Assembly (NCBI RefSeq): GCF_019752415.1
Contig: NZ_JAIEME010000034.1
Location: 1-59,781 of the forward strand
Length of the DNA stretch: 59,781 nucleotides
From: Nitrosomonas sp.
Lineage (GTDB): Bacteria > Pseudomonadota > Gammaproteobacteria > Burkholderiales > Nitrosomonadaceae
Direction of reading: 5' to 3'
Shown here piece by piece: positions 26,649 to 35,459 of this stretch (position 1 is its first letter; every line of letters starts with the position of its first letter). The position numbers and the translations under genes are program-made. The notes below the pieces were generated by a model. That model saw only the letters and a list, made by a program, of their open reading frames with translations. It did not search any database and was not told the origin of the DNA.

Positions 26649-27086
26649 CTAATTACTGCCATCTATACGCGCCTTACTATCCTGTTTCGGAACCAGCCAT
26701 TTTAATAGCGTATTGACTAGTAATTCAGGATTGATTGGCTTAGTTAGAAAATCATTCATGCCAACACTCCGGCACAAATCCTTATACTGATGGTCTGCAT
26801 TGGCTGTTACCGCTATAATCAATAAATCTGCCCATTGCGCATTGGCACGAATCATTTGCGTAGCTTCCAGACCATCCATGACGGGCATTTGAATGTCCAT
26901 CAACACACAATCCATTTTTTCGTTACGCAATATCTCCAATGCTTCTTTTCCATGATTCGCAATAGCTACAGACGCGCCATTGTATTCCAGCAATCCTTTC
27001 GCAACCATTTGGTTCAGTTCATTATCTTCGACTACCAGGATAGTAAATCCTTTTAGTTCCTGATGTGTATCTTGAATTAAGTTCAT
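26649..27086 (-). CDS. Stand-alone receiver-domain response regulator
   Basis: 145 residues consisting of one receiver domain: acidic pair ED at 20-21 (VVEDNELNQ), phospho-acceptor D64 (CVLMDIQMPVMDG), switch Thr in IIAVTANA and Lys in FLTKPI. The phrasing VVEDNELNQMVAKGLL is that of receivers at the end of hybrid sensor kinases or of phosphorelay intermediates, so it likely exchanges phosphate with the HPt protein encoded at 21233. There is no output domain. It is first in the block RR - RR-EAL - flavoprotein - HPt. Confidence 0.9.
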   Translation of the reverse strand: MNLIQDTHQELKGFTILVVEDNELNQMVAKGLLEYNGASVAIANHGKEALEILRNEKMDCVLMDIQMPVMDGLEATQMIRANAQWADLLIIAVTANADHQYKDLCRSVGMNDFLTKPINPELLVNTLLKWLVPKQDSKARIDGSN

Positions 27087-27160
27087 TCTGTTAGTTTCTT
27101 TTAATCAGGAAGCGGACATCAACATGACAGTTTGTCCTTTTTTCGATTTGCGCTTCTCTT

Positions 27161-28438
27161 TCAAGCAGGAGAAATCATTCCGGCTGCCACCGTATTATTA
27201 CTGCTTTCATCAATGACAATAAAACACCCGGTCGCACGATTGCGTGCGTACTCGTCGCAGACAATCGGCGACTGTACTTTCAGTCCAACATGGGCAATAT
27301 CATTCATATTTAAAGTACTCACCGTTTGGTGATCCAGAGTATTCACATCGACACGATAATCAATCCGGCTTATAACTGCCTTAACTGTACGAGTCGTATG
27401 CTTGACCAGATACTTTCGGCTTGGATCGAGCGGTTGCTCGGAAAGCCAGCATAACATCGCATCAAACGCTTTGCTAACCTGCGGTGCATCACCTGTTTTC
27501 ACCAGCATATCGCCACGTGAAATATCTAAATGATCTTCTATGGTCAACGTGATGGATTGGGGAGCATTCGCCTGACTAATAGGACCCTCGTACCTAAGAA
27601 TTTCTTTGATGCGCGAGGTTAAACCGGATGGAAGCAAGGTGACATTATCGCCTACGCGTATGGAACCCGATTCAATTCGTCCCATATAACCACGGAAATC
27701 ATGTAGTTCTTTAGTTTGTGGCCGGCACACCCATTGCACAGGAAAACGAAAATCTTCACGATTGATATCATCCTCGATCGATACATTTTCGAGCAAATCC
27801 ATCAGCGTTGAATTTTGATACCAATTGAGATGATCACCGCGTTCAACCACCATATCCCCATTGAGTGCTGACATTGGAATATAGGTTATATTATGCAGGT
27901 TAAGGTTTTCAGCAAAAGCGGCAAAGTCCTTACAAATACGCTCAAATACCGATTGAGAATAATCCACCAGATCCATCTTGTTAATGGCTACAACCAGATG
28001 TGGAATCCCAACCAGACTTGCCAGATACGCATGGCGGCGCGATTGCGTGAGCACGCCCTTGCGTGCATCAATCAGAATAATGGCCAGATTGGCAGTTGAT
28101 GCGCCTGTTACCATATTGCGCGTATATTGCTCATGGCCTGGCGTATCGGCAATGATAAATTTGCGTTTGGGTGTCGCAAAGTAACGATAAGCGACATCGA
28201 TGGTTATCCCTTGTTCACGTTCGGCCTGCAATCCGTCAGTCAGCAAAGACAAGTCGACACCTTCCGACCCACGCTTACGTGTCGTGTTGGTAATGGAGGT
28301 TAACTGATCTTCAAAAATAGACTTTGAATCATGCAGTAAGCGGCCAATCAAAGTACTTTTACCGTCATCCACACTACCGGCTGTAATAAAGCGTAATAAC
28401 CCGGTTTGATCAAACGAAATTTTTTCAATTGCCGACAT
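27161..28438 (-). CDS. cysN: Sulfate adenylyltransferase subunit 1 (GTPase)
   Basis: 425 residues with a full EF-Tu-like GTPase domain: G1 GSVDDGKST at 21-29, G3 DTPGHEQY from 98, G4 NKMD at 153-156. Two beta-barrel domains follow. CysN couples GTP hydrolysis to ATP sulfurylase CysD, which makes APS from sulfate and ATP. There is no C-terminal APS kinase domain. That fits the neighbouring cysH product, which appears to reduce APS directly. It is the last gene of the cys operon, 131 bases after cysD. Confidence 0.96.
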   Translation of the reverse strand: MSAIEKISFDQTGLLRFITAGSVDDGKSTLIGRLLHDSKSIFEDQLTSITNTTRKRGSEGVDLSLLTDGLQAEREQGITIDVAYRYFATPKRKFIIADTPGHEQYTRNMVTGASTANLAIILIDARKGVLTQSRRHAYLASLVGIPHLVVAINKMDLVDYSQSVFERICKDFAAFAENLNLHNITYIPMSALNGDMVVERGDHLNWYQNSTLMDLLENVSIEDDINREDFRFPVQWVCRPQTKELHDFRGYMGRIESGSIRVGDNVTLLPSGLTSRIKEILRYEGPISQANAPQSITLTIEDHLDISRGDMLVKTGDAPQVSKAFDAMLCWLSEQPLDPSRKYLVKHTTRTVKAVISRIDYRVDVNTLDHQTVSTLNMNDIAHVGLKVQSPIVCDEYARNRATGCFIVIDESSNNTVAAGMISPA

Positions 28439-28569
28439 TTAGAAGCCTTCTGGAAATTCGTATCACCGCAAAAAATAAAAACAAGTGGTCTGGAATAGTA
28501 GAAAACGGTTTATTCAATTGACTGAATGCGGTGTTCTTTCAGCCAATCACCACCACTACTGTATCAATA

Positions 28570-29475
28570 TTAGAAATAACCTTCTTTTTTGCGCAATTCC
28601 ATGGATGCATCCGACGTCTGGTCGTCCATTCGGGTGGCACCACGTTCAGTAATTCTCGTCATCGCTGTCTCCGCAATGATTTCATCCACATTAGCAGCAT
28701 CAGATTCTACCGGACAAGTGCAGCTCATATCACCCACGGTACGAAAGCGCACCGTCATTTGCTCAATTTTCTCACCCGCTTGCGGCTGCACCAGATGAGA
28801 AACCGGCAACAAACCCGCAGCACGCCGGATCACTTCGCGCGTATGGGCAAAATAAATCTCGGGCACTTCCAGATTCTCGCGCGAGATATATTCCCACACA
28901 TCCAGTTCAGTCCAATTGCTGATTGGGAACACTCGGATATTCTCGCCGGAATGTGTCCGGGTATTATAAAGATCCCATAACTCCGGACGCTGATTTTTGG
29001 GATCCCATTGACCAAATTCATCGCGGAATGAAAAGATTCGTTCTTTGGCGCGCGCTTTTTCTTCATCCCGGCGTGCGCCACCGATACACGCATCAAATTT
29101 AAACTCTGCAATGGCATCCAGCAACGTCACCGATTGAAAAGCATTGCGGCTCTGAGTCTCAGAGCGCAACACTACTCTACCCTTTTTAATCGAGTCTTCC
29201 ATACTGCGCACAATCAATCGCTCACCCAGCTCTTTGACGCGACGATCACGAAATTCGATGACCTCAGGAAAGTTATGTTCCGTATCAATATGCATCAGAG
29301 GAAACGGGAAGCGCCCGGGACGAAATGCTTTCTCAGCCAAGCGCAACAAAACAATGGAATCCTTACCACCGGAGAACAGCAGAACGGGATTGGCGCATTC
29401 TGCCGCCACTTCGCGCATAATATGGATCGCTTCGCTTTCCAGCGCATCAAGATGGGTAAAGGGATGGTTGTTCAT
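28570..29475 (-). CDS. cysD: Sulfate adenylyltransferase subunit 2
   Basis: 301 residues from ATG 29475. PP-loop ATP-pyrophosphatase motif LLFSGGKDSIVLLRLAEKAF lies near the N-terminus, with MHIDTEHNFPEVIEFRDRR and IGGARRDEEKARAKERIFS as further CysD blocks. The C-terminus GRTERGATRMDDQTSD-like segment (here ITERGATRMDDQTSDASME, then KKEGYF) is typical. It forms APS with CysN in the cytoplasm. GAGAAAG lies just upstream of the chosen start; a longer frame to 29517 lacks a ribosome site. Confidence 0.96.
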   Translation of the reverse strand: MNNHPFTHLDALESEAIHIMREVAAECANPVLLFSGGKDSIVLLRLAEKAFRPGRFPFPLMHIDTEHNFPEVIEFRDRRVKELGERLIVRSMEDSIKKGRVVLRSETQSRNAFQSVTLLDAIAEFKFDACIGGARRDEEKARAKERIFSFRDEFGQWDPKNQRPELWDLYNTRTHSGENIRVFPISNWTELDVWEYISRENLEVPEIYFAHTREVIRRAAGLLPVSHLVQPQAGEKIEQMTVRFRTVGDMSCTCPVESDAANVDEIIAETAMTRITERGATRMDDQTSDASMELRKKEGYF

Positions 29476-29560
29476 TTTCTTTCTCTTAATACTCAGTTTA
29501 AGGCAAATCCTAGTCACGCAGTTTGCAAAAAAGGATTCATGACATTACTAGCAATCGTAT

Positions 29561-30259
29561 CTATTTTAACGGAATAACCTTGCCGGTATGCAATCCACAT
29601 TCTTTCGTTTCCGGCGTTTCCCACCACCAACGTCCGGAACGGATATCTTCACCCGGTGTAATCGCACGCGTACAAGGTGCGCAACCGATACTGGGATAAA
29701 ACTTATCGTGCAGCTTGTTATAAGGCACTTCATAGTGCTTCAGATATTCCCAGACTTCCGCGTTAGACCATTCCAGCAACGGGTTCACTTTTTGCATACG
29801 ATTGCCCATATCATAGGCAGATACCTTCAAACTCAATCGGCTGGTTGCCTGCTCGTGCCGTATCCCAGTCACCCAGGCACGCTTACCTTGTAAAGCGCGG
29901 CGTAATGGCTCTACTTTACGGATATGGCAGCAGGCTTTACGCAGCTCGATGCTTTGATAGAAACCATTGACACCATTCTCGGCCACATAGGCTTCCACTT
30001 GTTTTACATTGGGGAAATAGATGCGCAGTGTCGTTTTGTACCGTTCGCGCACTGTTTGCATTAAATCATAGGTTTCTTGCGGCAACCGCCCGGTATCCAG
30101 ACTGAACATATCAATAGCAAGCTGATACCGGTCAATGATATCAGTCAACACCATATCCTCAGCGCCCAGGCTGTTCGCAAAGGTAACCGGTGCGAAGTCG
30201 CGCACTGTTTCGGTCAGGATTGCAACAACCTGCTCAATCCTGTGCTGCAACTCACTCAT
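29561..30259 (-). CDS. cysH: APS reductase (4Fe-4S, CysH family)
   Basis: 232 residues from ATG 30259. The PAPS/APS reductase fold shows VTFANSLGAEDMVLTDII and MFSLDTGRLPQETYDL. The four cluster cysteines are present: C110-C111 (KACCHIRKVEPL) and C193-x2-C196 (IGCAPCTRAI). The catalytic C-terminal Cys is in KECGLH (C221). Enzymes with CC...CxxC bind a 4Fe-4S cluster and reduce APS rather than PAPS, consistent with the lack of an APS kinase gene here. Its start overlaps the DUF934 stop by eight bases. Confidence 0.95.
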   Translation of the reverse strand: MSELQHRIEQVVAILTETVRDFAPVTFANSLGAEDMVLTDIIDRYQLAIDMFSLDTGRLPQETYDLMQTVRERYKTTLRIYFPNVKQVEAYVAENGVNGFYQSIELRKACCHIRKVEPLRRALQGKRAWVTGIRHEQATSRLSLKVSAYDMGNRMQKVNPLLEWSNAEVWEYLKHYEVPYNKLHDKFYPSIGCAPCTRAITPGEDIRSGRWWWETPETKECGLHTGKVIPLK

Positions 30260-30785
30260 TGACCATATCCGCCGCCGGATTTCCCTTGCGCTGAACTCGC
30301 CGGAATAATGGCAGTTTCTGATCAAAAGAAGTTTGATAAACTTCAGAAAAATCAGTCAATCCTTTTAATACGTCTTCAATGTTACGATCCGGGCGTGTTG
30401 CAAAAGCATCAAAACCCACGCGCTGCATATAAAATAATTGATCACGCAAGACATCACCGATCGCCCGCAATTCCCCTGTATACCCGAGGCGCGCACGCAA
30501 GTTATAGGCTATTGAATAACCACGGCCATCCGAGAATTTCGGAAAATCAACTGCAATCACAGAAAATTTGTGTATATCGCCTTTCAAATCCTCCGGCCGC
30601 TCGGCGCTCGCCAGCCAAACACCAATTTCAGCACGGTGTTGCAATGCATCACGTTGCTGCAGCCACACTGGCAGCGGAACAATCACCTTACCTTCCACAA
30701 CCGTTACATTTTCAGCTGACTGCTGTTCATTTAAACGCAGAACAATCCAATCATCTGCAACGATTGTTTTATTTTTTATAATCAT
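30252..30785 (-). CDS. DUF934 protein of the sulfite-reductase operon
   Basis: 177 residues. DUF934 hallmarks are seen: an N-terminal beta-rich half, VPLPVWLQQRDALQHR, GVWLASAERPEDL, then VDFPKFSDGRGYSIAYNLR, GELRAIGDVLRDQLFYMQRV and GFDAF. The family always accompanies cysI-like genes in proteobacteria and is thought to assist sulfite reduction, perhaps in electron delivery, but its exact role is not established. It begins six bases after cysI and overlaps cysH, so it is translationally coupled to both. Confidence 0.9.
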   Translation of the reverse strand: MIIKNKTIVADDWIVLRLNEQQSAENVTVVEGKVIVPLPVWLQQRDALQHRAEIGVWLASAERPEDLKGDIHKFSVIAVDFPKFSDGRGYSIAYNLRARLGYTGELRAIGDVLRDQLFYMQRVGFDAFATRPDRNIEDVLKGLTDFSEVYQTSFDQKLPLFRRVQRKGNPAADMVNE

Positions 30786-30790
30786 ATTGA

Positions 30791-32533
30791 TTAAAACCTT
30801 GGGGAAAAATAAGGCACTGAATATTGCGCTGGAACCACAACATGTTTGTCTGCAATTTCTTCTTCCGTGACCGTTAAATCGGTTGCATACACATGCTCTT
30901 TAAAGGGCGCATGACCAATGCGGCGCACCGTATCAATAAAACTTTCAGCCTCTAACCGTTCTCGCAGATAAACCTGAAGCAGACGATCGATCACTTCAGG
31001 CACCTGGTTAAATGTAAAGGATGGGCCGATAATCTTTCCGATCGAACTCAGGTTACCTTCAGCACCGCCCAGTGATACCTGATACCACTCATCATGATCT
31101 TTCTTTTCCACTCCGGTAATGCCGATATTGCCGATATGATGCTGTCCACAGGCATTGACACAACCTGAGATGTTCAGTGATATCTCACCAATATCATGCT
31201 GAAAATCCAAATCTTCAAAACGCTCGGCAATCAACTGTGCCAGCGGTATGGAACGTGCATTGGCCAACGTGCAGAACTCCGCGCCGGGACAGCTAATCAT
31301 ATCAGTCAGCAAACCAATATTGGGCGCGGTCAGTTCTTGCGCAGTCGCTTCTTGCCATAAACGGATCAAATCCTTCTGCCGGACATCCGCCAAGACCAGA
31401 TTTTGTTTATGCGTGATGCGTAATTCACCAAAACTATAGCGCTCCGCCAAGTCTGCGATGGCTTCCATCTGTTCCGCCGTAGCATCGCCGGGTACAGTGC
31501 CCGGCTTCTTCAACGACAAGACGACAATCGCATAACCGGGAACACGATGCGCCTTCACATTGCGTAACATCCAGTTAGAAAATGAGCGGCTATCTGCTCT
31601 GAATTCATTCAGTTGCGAATCATGATCGGTTAATTTTTCATAAGCCGGATCAGTGAAGAACGTGGCAACGCGATTGACTTCCTCACTGGTTAAAGTGCCG
31701 GGGCCGTCCTTGAGATCCGCCCAATCGGCTTCGACTTGACGTTTAAATTCATCAATCCCCAGCGCCTTTACCAGTATCTTGATACGCGCTTTGTATTTAT
31801 TATCCCGGCGCCCATATTGGTTATAGATTCGCAAAATGGATTCTACATATGTCAAGATATGTTGCCAGGGCACAAATTCACAAATCTCACTGCCGATGAT
31901 CGGCGTACGCCCCAATCCTCCACCCACCAGCACCCGGAAACCGATTTCGCCTTGCGCATTTTTTGTGACGGATAAGCCAATGTCATGCGCATAAACAGCA
32001 GCACGATCTTCTTTTCCACCACTGATGGCAATCTTAAATTTTCGCGGCAAATAAGCAAATTCCGGATGAAAAGTGCTCCACTGGCGCAAAATCTCTGCAT
32101 AGGGGCGTGGATCTACCACTTCATCCTGAGCCACACCGGCGAATTCATCCGATGTAATATTGCGCACGCAGTTACCGGATGTCTGAATGGCATGCATTTC
32201 GACCGAAGCCAGATCAGCCAAGATATCGGGGGTATCTTCCAGTTTTAGCCAATTAAACTGAATATTCTGGCGTGTCGTGAAATGCCCGTAATTACGATCA
32301 TATTTGCGGGCAATATGGGCAAACATGCGCATCTGCTTCGACGAGATCAAACCATAAGGCACCGCAATACGTAACATGTAGGCATGTATTTGCATATACA
32401 AACCATTTTGTAGCCGTAAAGGCAAGAATTCTTCCTCAGTTAACTCACCGGAAAGACGCCGCAGTACCTGATCACGGTACTGCTTGACACGCTCATCCAC
32501 AATTCGTTGATCATACTCATCATAGCGATACAT
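30791..32533 (-). CDS. cysI: Assimilatory sulfite reductase, hemoprotein (nitrite/sulfite reductase family)
   Basis: 580 residues with two ferredoxin-like half-domains and two siroheme-binding half-domains. The siroheme/4Fe-4S ligands are in CPGAEFC (about 415-421) and CVNACGQH (about 456-463), the Cx5C...Cx3C pattern. RQNIQFNWLKLEDTPDILADL and GNCVRNITSDEFAGVA are typical substrate-side segments. It reduces sulfite to sulfide by six electrons. The flavoprotein partner CysJ is not encoded nearby, so ferredoxin or the DUF934 protein may be the donor side. First large gene of the operon, reading away from cysB. Confidence 0.93.
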   Translation of the reverse strand: MYRYDEYDQRIVDERVKQYRDQVLRRLSGELTEEEFLPLRLQNGLYMQIHAYMLRIAVPYGLISSKQMRMFAHIARKYDRNYGHFTTRQNIQFNWLKLEDTPDILADLASVEMHAIQTSGNCVRNITSDEFAGVAQDEVVDPRPYAEILRQWSTFHPEFAYLPRKFKIAISGGKEDRAAVYAHDIGLSVTKNAQGEIGFRVLVGGGLGRTPIIGSEICEFVPWQHILTYVESILRIYNQYGRRDNKYKARIKILVKALGIDEFKRQVEADWADLKDGPGTLTSEEVNRVATFFTDPAYEKLTDHDSQLNEFRADSRSFSNWMLRNVKAHRVPGYAIVVLSLKKPGTVPGDATAEQMEAIADLAERYSFGELRITHKQNLVLADVRQKDLIRLWQEATAQELTAPNIGLLTDMISCPGAEFCTLANARSIPLAQLIAERFEDLDFQHDIGEISLNISGCVNACGQHHIGNIGITGVEKKDHDEWYQVSLGGAEGNLSSIGKIIGPSFTFNQVPEVIDRLLQVYLRERLEAESFIDTVRRIGHAPFKEHVYATDLTVTEEEIADKHVVVPAQYSVPYFSPRF

Positions 32534-32615
32534 TTTTAGTTTCTCCGCATATTCATTTATGCTGCTCAGTAGGTATGCAACAAAATATTTTTATAGTCAG
32601 AAATTAAACTGATAT

Positions 32616-32846
32616 CTAGGATTCTGATTGCGTGTAACGCTTGGATACGGGCAACAATAATGCTGCATCCAAGGGGAATTTAGCACCATACTTCATAATA
32701 TGGTTTACATCATCATCCTCGTCATGCCTTAATGCCATACCAATATAAGCATGTTCACCACTCTCACCCACCACCACACCAATGCGCCCGCCACAACCAT
32801 TAAACCATGAGACCTGTTTAGGTTTATTCTCAATATTTGTACTCAT
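32616..32846 (-). CDS. Conserved small protein upstream of cysI
   Basis: 76 residues from ATG 32846, preceded by AAAGGA. Sequence features: VSWFNGCGGRIGVVVGESG, HAYIGMALRHDEDDDVNH, and a basic C-terminus. No signal peptide, membrane segment or known motif; only one cysteine. It lies 82 bases upstream of cysI on the same strand and shares the long intergenic region facing cysB, so it is likely co-regulated with sulfate assimilation. I do not recognise the family and give no function. Confidence 0.6.
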   Translation of the reverse strand: MSTNIENKPKQVSWFNGCGGRIGVVVGESGEHAYIGMALRHDEDDDVNHIMKYGAKFPLDAALLLPVSKRYTQSES

Positions 32847-33053
32847 CAATCAATCCTTTGTTTCATTAACGGGAAGCCGCTGAAGCTTGTCAATGAATCA
32901 GCAACTCACCATCACAGCCACTTATCATTCTGACACACAAAACAACTTCTTATTTGTCGCCTTAAATTTATTGCACATTGATCACACTGCCTGGTTTTAA
33001 TTCCAACTTTCAAGGGCCAGTTTGATACCTACCACTACTGCTGGGGGCAAAAT

Positions 33054-33069
33054 ATAGCAATATTGCTAT
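33054..33069. promoter_or_regulatory. Perfect 16-bp palindrome in the cysB-cysI intergenic region
   Basis: ATAGCAATATTGCTAT, a perfect palindrome in the 32847-33406 intergenic region, 208 bases upstream of the small minus-strand gene. It contains a LysR-type T-N11-A spacing and is a candidate CysB operator; that assignment is inference. Confidence 0.45.
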
Positions 33070-33134
33070 TCTATCAAAAAACGAACCGGGAATCGTCTTA
33101 TGCCGTTTAATCACAGACAAAATGCAATACACGC

Positions 33135-33160
33135 ATTTCACATAAAAATTGATGTGAAAT
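33135..33160. promoter_or_regulatory. Inverted repeat ATTTCACAT-N8-ATGTGAAAT
   Basis: Nine-base perfect arms around an eight-base A+T-rich spacer. It directly abuts a second inverted repeat at 33160-33184. It may be a dimeric regulator site or a hairpin in a leader. Confidence 0.5.
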
Positions 33161-33184
33161 GGTACAGTTAGCTAAACTGTACCA
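33160..33184. promoter_or_regulatory. Inverted repeat TGGTACAGTT-N5-AACTGTACCA
   Basis: Ten-base perfect arms with spacer AGCTA, 223 bases before cysB. Together with the two neighbouring palindromes it makes the cysB/cys-operon intergenic region rich in candidate operators. No open frame is seen between 32847 and 33406. Confidence 0.55.
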
Positions 33185-33406
33185 AATATCAAAACACGAA
33201 CAATAAGAACATCACAAAGAATATTTACTTACTTTGACTGTGCTGGAGTCAATCAGGAAATCTAACACGATGCATCTAATAGGTAATTTCATTAGCTATC
33301 TTTCTACTTATTTTTAAAAAAATAGCATCATAACAATACAATTTTATAATTCAAAATAATGTTATGTTAGATCGATATAACCACTTATTATTAACAGGCA
33401 CGACTT

Positions 33407-34405
33407 ATGAAACTCCAGCAACTTCGCTATTTATGTGAAACCGCCAATCAGAATATGAATTTATCCAGAGCGGCAAAAAAATTACATACCTCTCAACCCG
33501 CCATCAGCAAGCAAATACAAATGCTTGAGGAGGAGCTTGGCGTAGATATTTTTTTGCGCAATGGTAAACGTATTGTGCAAATAACGCCACCCGGGCAATT
33601 GATCATAAAAACGGCCACCCGGATGCTTCGCGATGCCGATAATCTAAGAAAAATCGCGGAGGAATTTACTAATGAAGCCGGTGGCACACTGACTATCGCG
33701 ACAACACACACACAAGCACGCTATGTTTTACCCCCGGTGATCAAGCGCTTTACAGAACGTTACCCAAAAGTCAAATTAATCCTGCGGCAAGGAAGTCCGA
33801 TGCAAATTTCTGCTTTAGTGACCTCGGGCGAAGCGGATATTGCGATTGCTACGGAAGCCATTGAACAATTTCAAGAATTGACATTGCTACCGTGTTATCA
33901 GTGGAACCGATGTGTCGTTGTGCCACCCAAGCACCCGCTTCTGAAGCTAAAAAAACTCACATTGGAAGCAATTACTCAATATCCGATCATTACTTATGAT
34001 TTTGCTTTTACCGGGCGCTCAAAAATCAATCAGGCGTTTGCAAACCAGGGATTGGAGCCCAATGTGGTGCTGACCGCTATAGACTCGGATGTGATCAAAA
34101 CTTATGTAGAACTGGGGTTAGGTGTTGGTATACTGGCAAACATGGCGTTTGATCCTAAACGAGACAAAAACCTCAGATCTGTCGATGCCAGTCATCTGTT
34201 TGAACCCAGTACGACACGCATTGGTATAAGCCGCAACAGCTATATACGTGGTTATGTCTTCGATTTTATCGAAATGTTTGCGCCGCACCTTGATCACGCC
34301 AGTATTCAAACCAAACTGGAAATTAGTAAATCTGATGACTCAGAGATTGCAAATTCATTCCCATTGAAAGCAAACACCCAATCATTTGTTGAGGTCAAAA
34401 AATGA
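33407..34405 (+). CDS. cysB: LysR-type regulator of sulfur assimilation, CysB
   Basis: 332 residues. The N-terminal helix-turn-helix begins MKLQQLRYLCETANQNMNLS and continues with AAKKLHTSQPAISKQIQMLE, the CysB/Cbl type. The co-inducer domain retains TTHTQARYVLPPVIKRFTERYP and RQGSPMQI, which binds O-acetylserine or sulfate-type ligands in the family. It is transcribed away from the sulfate-reduction operon and probably activates it. Its stop codon overlaps the cytochrome c start by four bases (ATGA), an unusual pairing. Confidence 0.94.
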   Translation: MKLQQLRYLCETANQNMNLSRAAKKLHTSQPAISKQIQMLEEELGVDIFLRNGKRIVQITPPGQLIIKTATRMLRDADNLRKIAEEFTNEAGGTLTIATTHTQARYVLPPVIKRFTERYPKVKLILRQGSPMQISALVTSGEADIAIATEAIEQFQELTLLPCYQWNRCVVVPPKHPLLKLKKLTLEAITQYPIITYDFAFTGRSKINQAFANQGLEPNVVLTAIDSDVIKTYVELGLGVGILANMAFDPKRDKNLRSVDASHLFEPSTTRIGISRNSYIRGYVFDFIEMFAPHLDHASIQTKLEISKSDDSEIANSFPLKANTQSFVEVKK

Positions 34406-34953
34406 AAACGATTCTTAGTCTGATATTGGCATCACTCATACTGGCATTCATTACCCTTGGATCCGGCGCTTACAATATGGCCGCCACAGAAAAACACTGG
34501 GGCATCACGGAAAAGATTATCGAATGGGTACGTGAGAGCTCCATCGAAGCGCGTGCCAAGCACTTGGAAGTACCTCCCCTTGATGATGCAGAGGTACTGC
34601 TGAAAGGTGCCGTACACTACAATGCCATGTGTACAACTTGCCATCTGGCCCCCGGTTTGAAGCCGACAGAACTGTCGATAGGTTTGTATCCACAAGCCCC
34701 CATCTTCCATCAACGAGAATCAGTCAATGACCCAGTCAAAAAATTAGAACACATCAGAGAATATTTCTGGGTAATAAAAAATGGCTTAAAAATGACCGCC
34801 ATGCCAGCCTGGGGTCTTAGTCACGATGATGATTCGATCTGGGCGATGGCGGCTTTTGTTGTCAAAATGAGCCATATGACACCTGAGCAATATGAGAATC
34901 TCATCAGCTCAGCCAAAGTCCACTCGCATGATCATGAGCACAGTAGCCATTAA
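34402..34953 (+). CDS. Membrane-anchored monohaem cytochrome c
   Basis: 183 residues. An N-terminal hydrophobic helix (ILSLILASLILAFITLGSGAYN) without an obvious cleavage site anchors a periplasmic domain. The haem site C77-TT-C80-H81 (NAMCTTCHLAPG) is single, and TAMPAWG near 133 supplies the likely axial Met. The C-terminus is His-rich (SHDHEHSSH), perhaps metal binding. Such proteins are described as DUF-free 'cytochrome c' of Nitrosomonas-like genomes. Its ATG overlaps the cysB stop, so the two are co-translated, although a role in sulfur metabolism is not evident. Confidence 0.87.
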   Translation: MKTILSLILASLILAFITLGSGAYNMAATEKHWGITEKIIEWVRESSIEARAKHLEVPPLDDAEVLLKGAVHYNAMCTTCHLAPGLKPTELSIGLYPQAPIFHQRESVNDPVKKLEHIREYFWVIKNGLKMTAMPAWGLSHDDDSIWAMAAFVVKMSHMTPEQYENLISSAKVHSHDHEHSSH

Positions 34954-35024
34954 CTTGAATAGCAAAAAAACAAGATTCAGTTCAGCCTGATTACCTGATC
35001 TGTTGCTCATCCAAGTACATAATT

Positions 35025-35459
35025 TTGATTCAATCGGTTATCGCCAAGAATCTTATTGCAGGCTACCTTTGCGCAAATTATCAGATTGGTGCTGGCTCTG
35101 ACTCTGACTCAATTTCCCTACGAATTGATCGATACTCAAAACCACTCGCAAAACTCCTGATTTCCTCGGGACAGTCTTGCGCGGCTATTATCAGCGCCTA
35201 TAATCCATACAGTCGGCGGTTAAGCAATGAAAAAAACTGTGCTGCGCACGAATCACTCAGGAATTTATTGCATCGCCATTCTTATCCGATCATTGACTGC
35301 TTAAATACTGATCCGGCTGACAGTTGGCCTGCAGAAAAAAGTTTTTTTGTGCCCGGACTGGATCTGAATACCGCTCAAACATTGGGACAGCAATTTGATC
35401 AGAATGCGATTGTATGGATCGGCAGTGATGCAATACCCCGCTTGATCCTGCTGCGCTAG
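35025..35459 (+). CDS. DUF3293 family protein
   Basis: About 144 residues. The pattern fits DUF3293: AGYLCANYQI near the start, CAAIISAYNPYSRRLSNEKN, then LNTDPADSWPAEKSFFVPGL and LGQQFDQNAIVWIGSD. The function is unknown. There is no ATG in a suitable position; TTG 35025 is the most likely start and no good ribosome site is seen. No signal peptide is visible. Stands alone between the cytochrome gene and the Tim44-like gene. Confidence 0.72.
   Translation: MIQSVIAKNLIAGYLCANYQIGAGSDSDSISLRIDRYSKPLAKLLISSGQSCAAIISAYNPYSRRLSNEKNCAAHESLRNLLHRHSYPIIDCLNTDPADSWPAEKSFFVPGLDLNTAQTLGQQFDQNAIVWIGSDAIPRLILLR

Noticed and set aside
33135..33184. Riboswitch or CRP site upstream of cysB
   Set aside because: The half-sites are in the order TCACA...TGTGA, opposite to a CRP site, and no known riboswitch core can be recognised; kept only as candidate operators.
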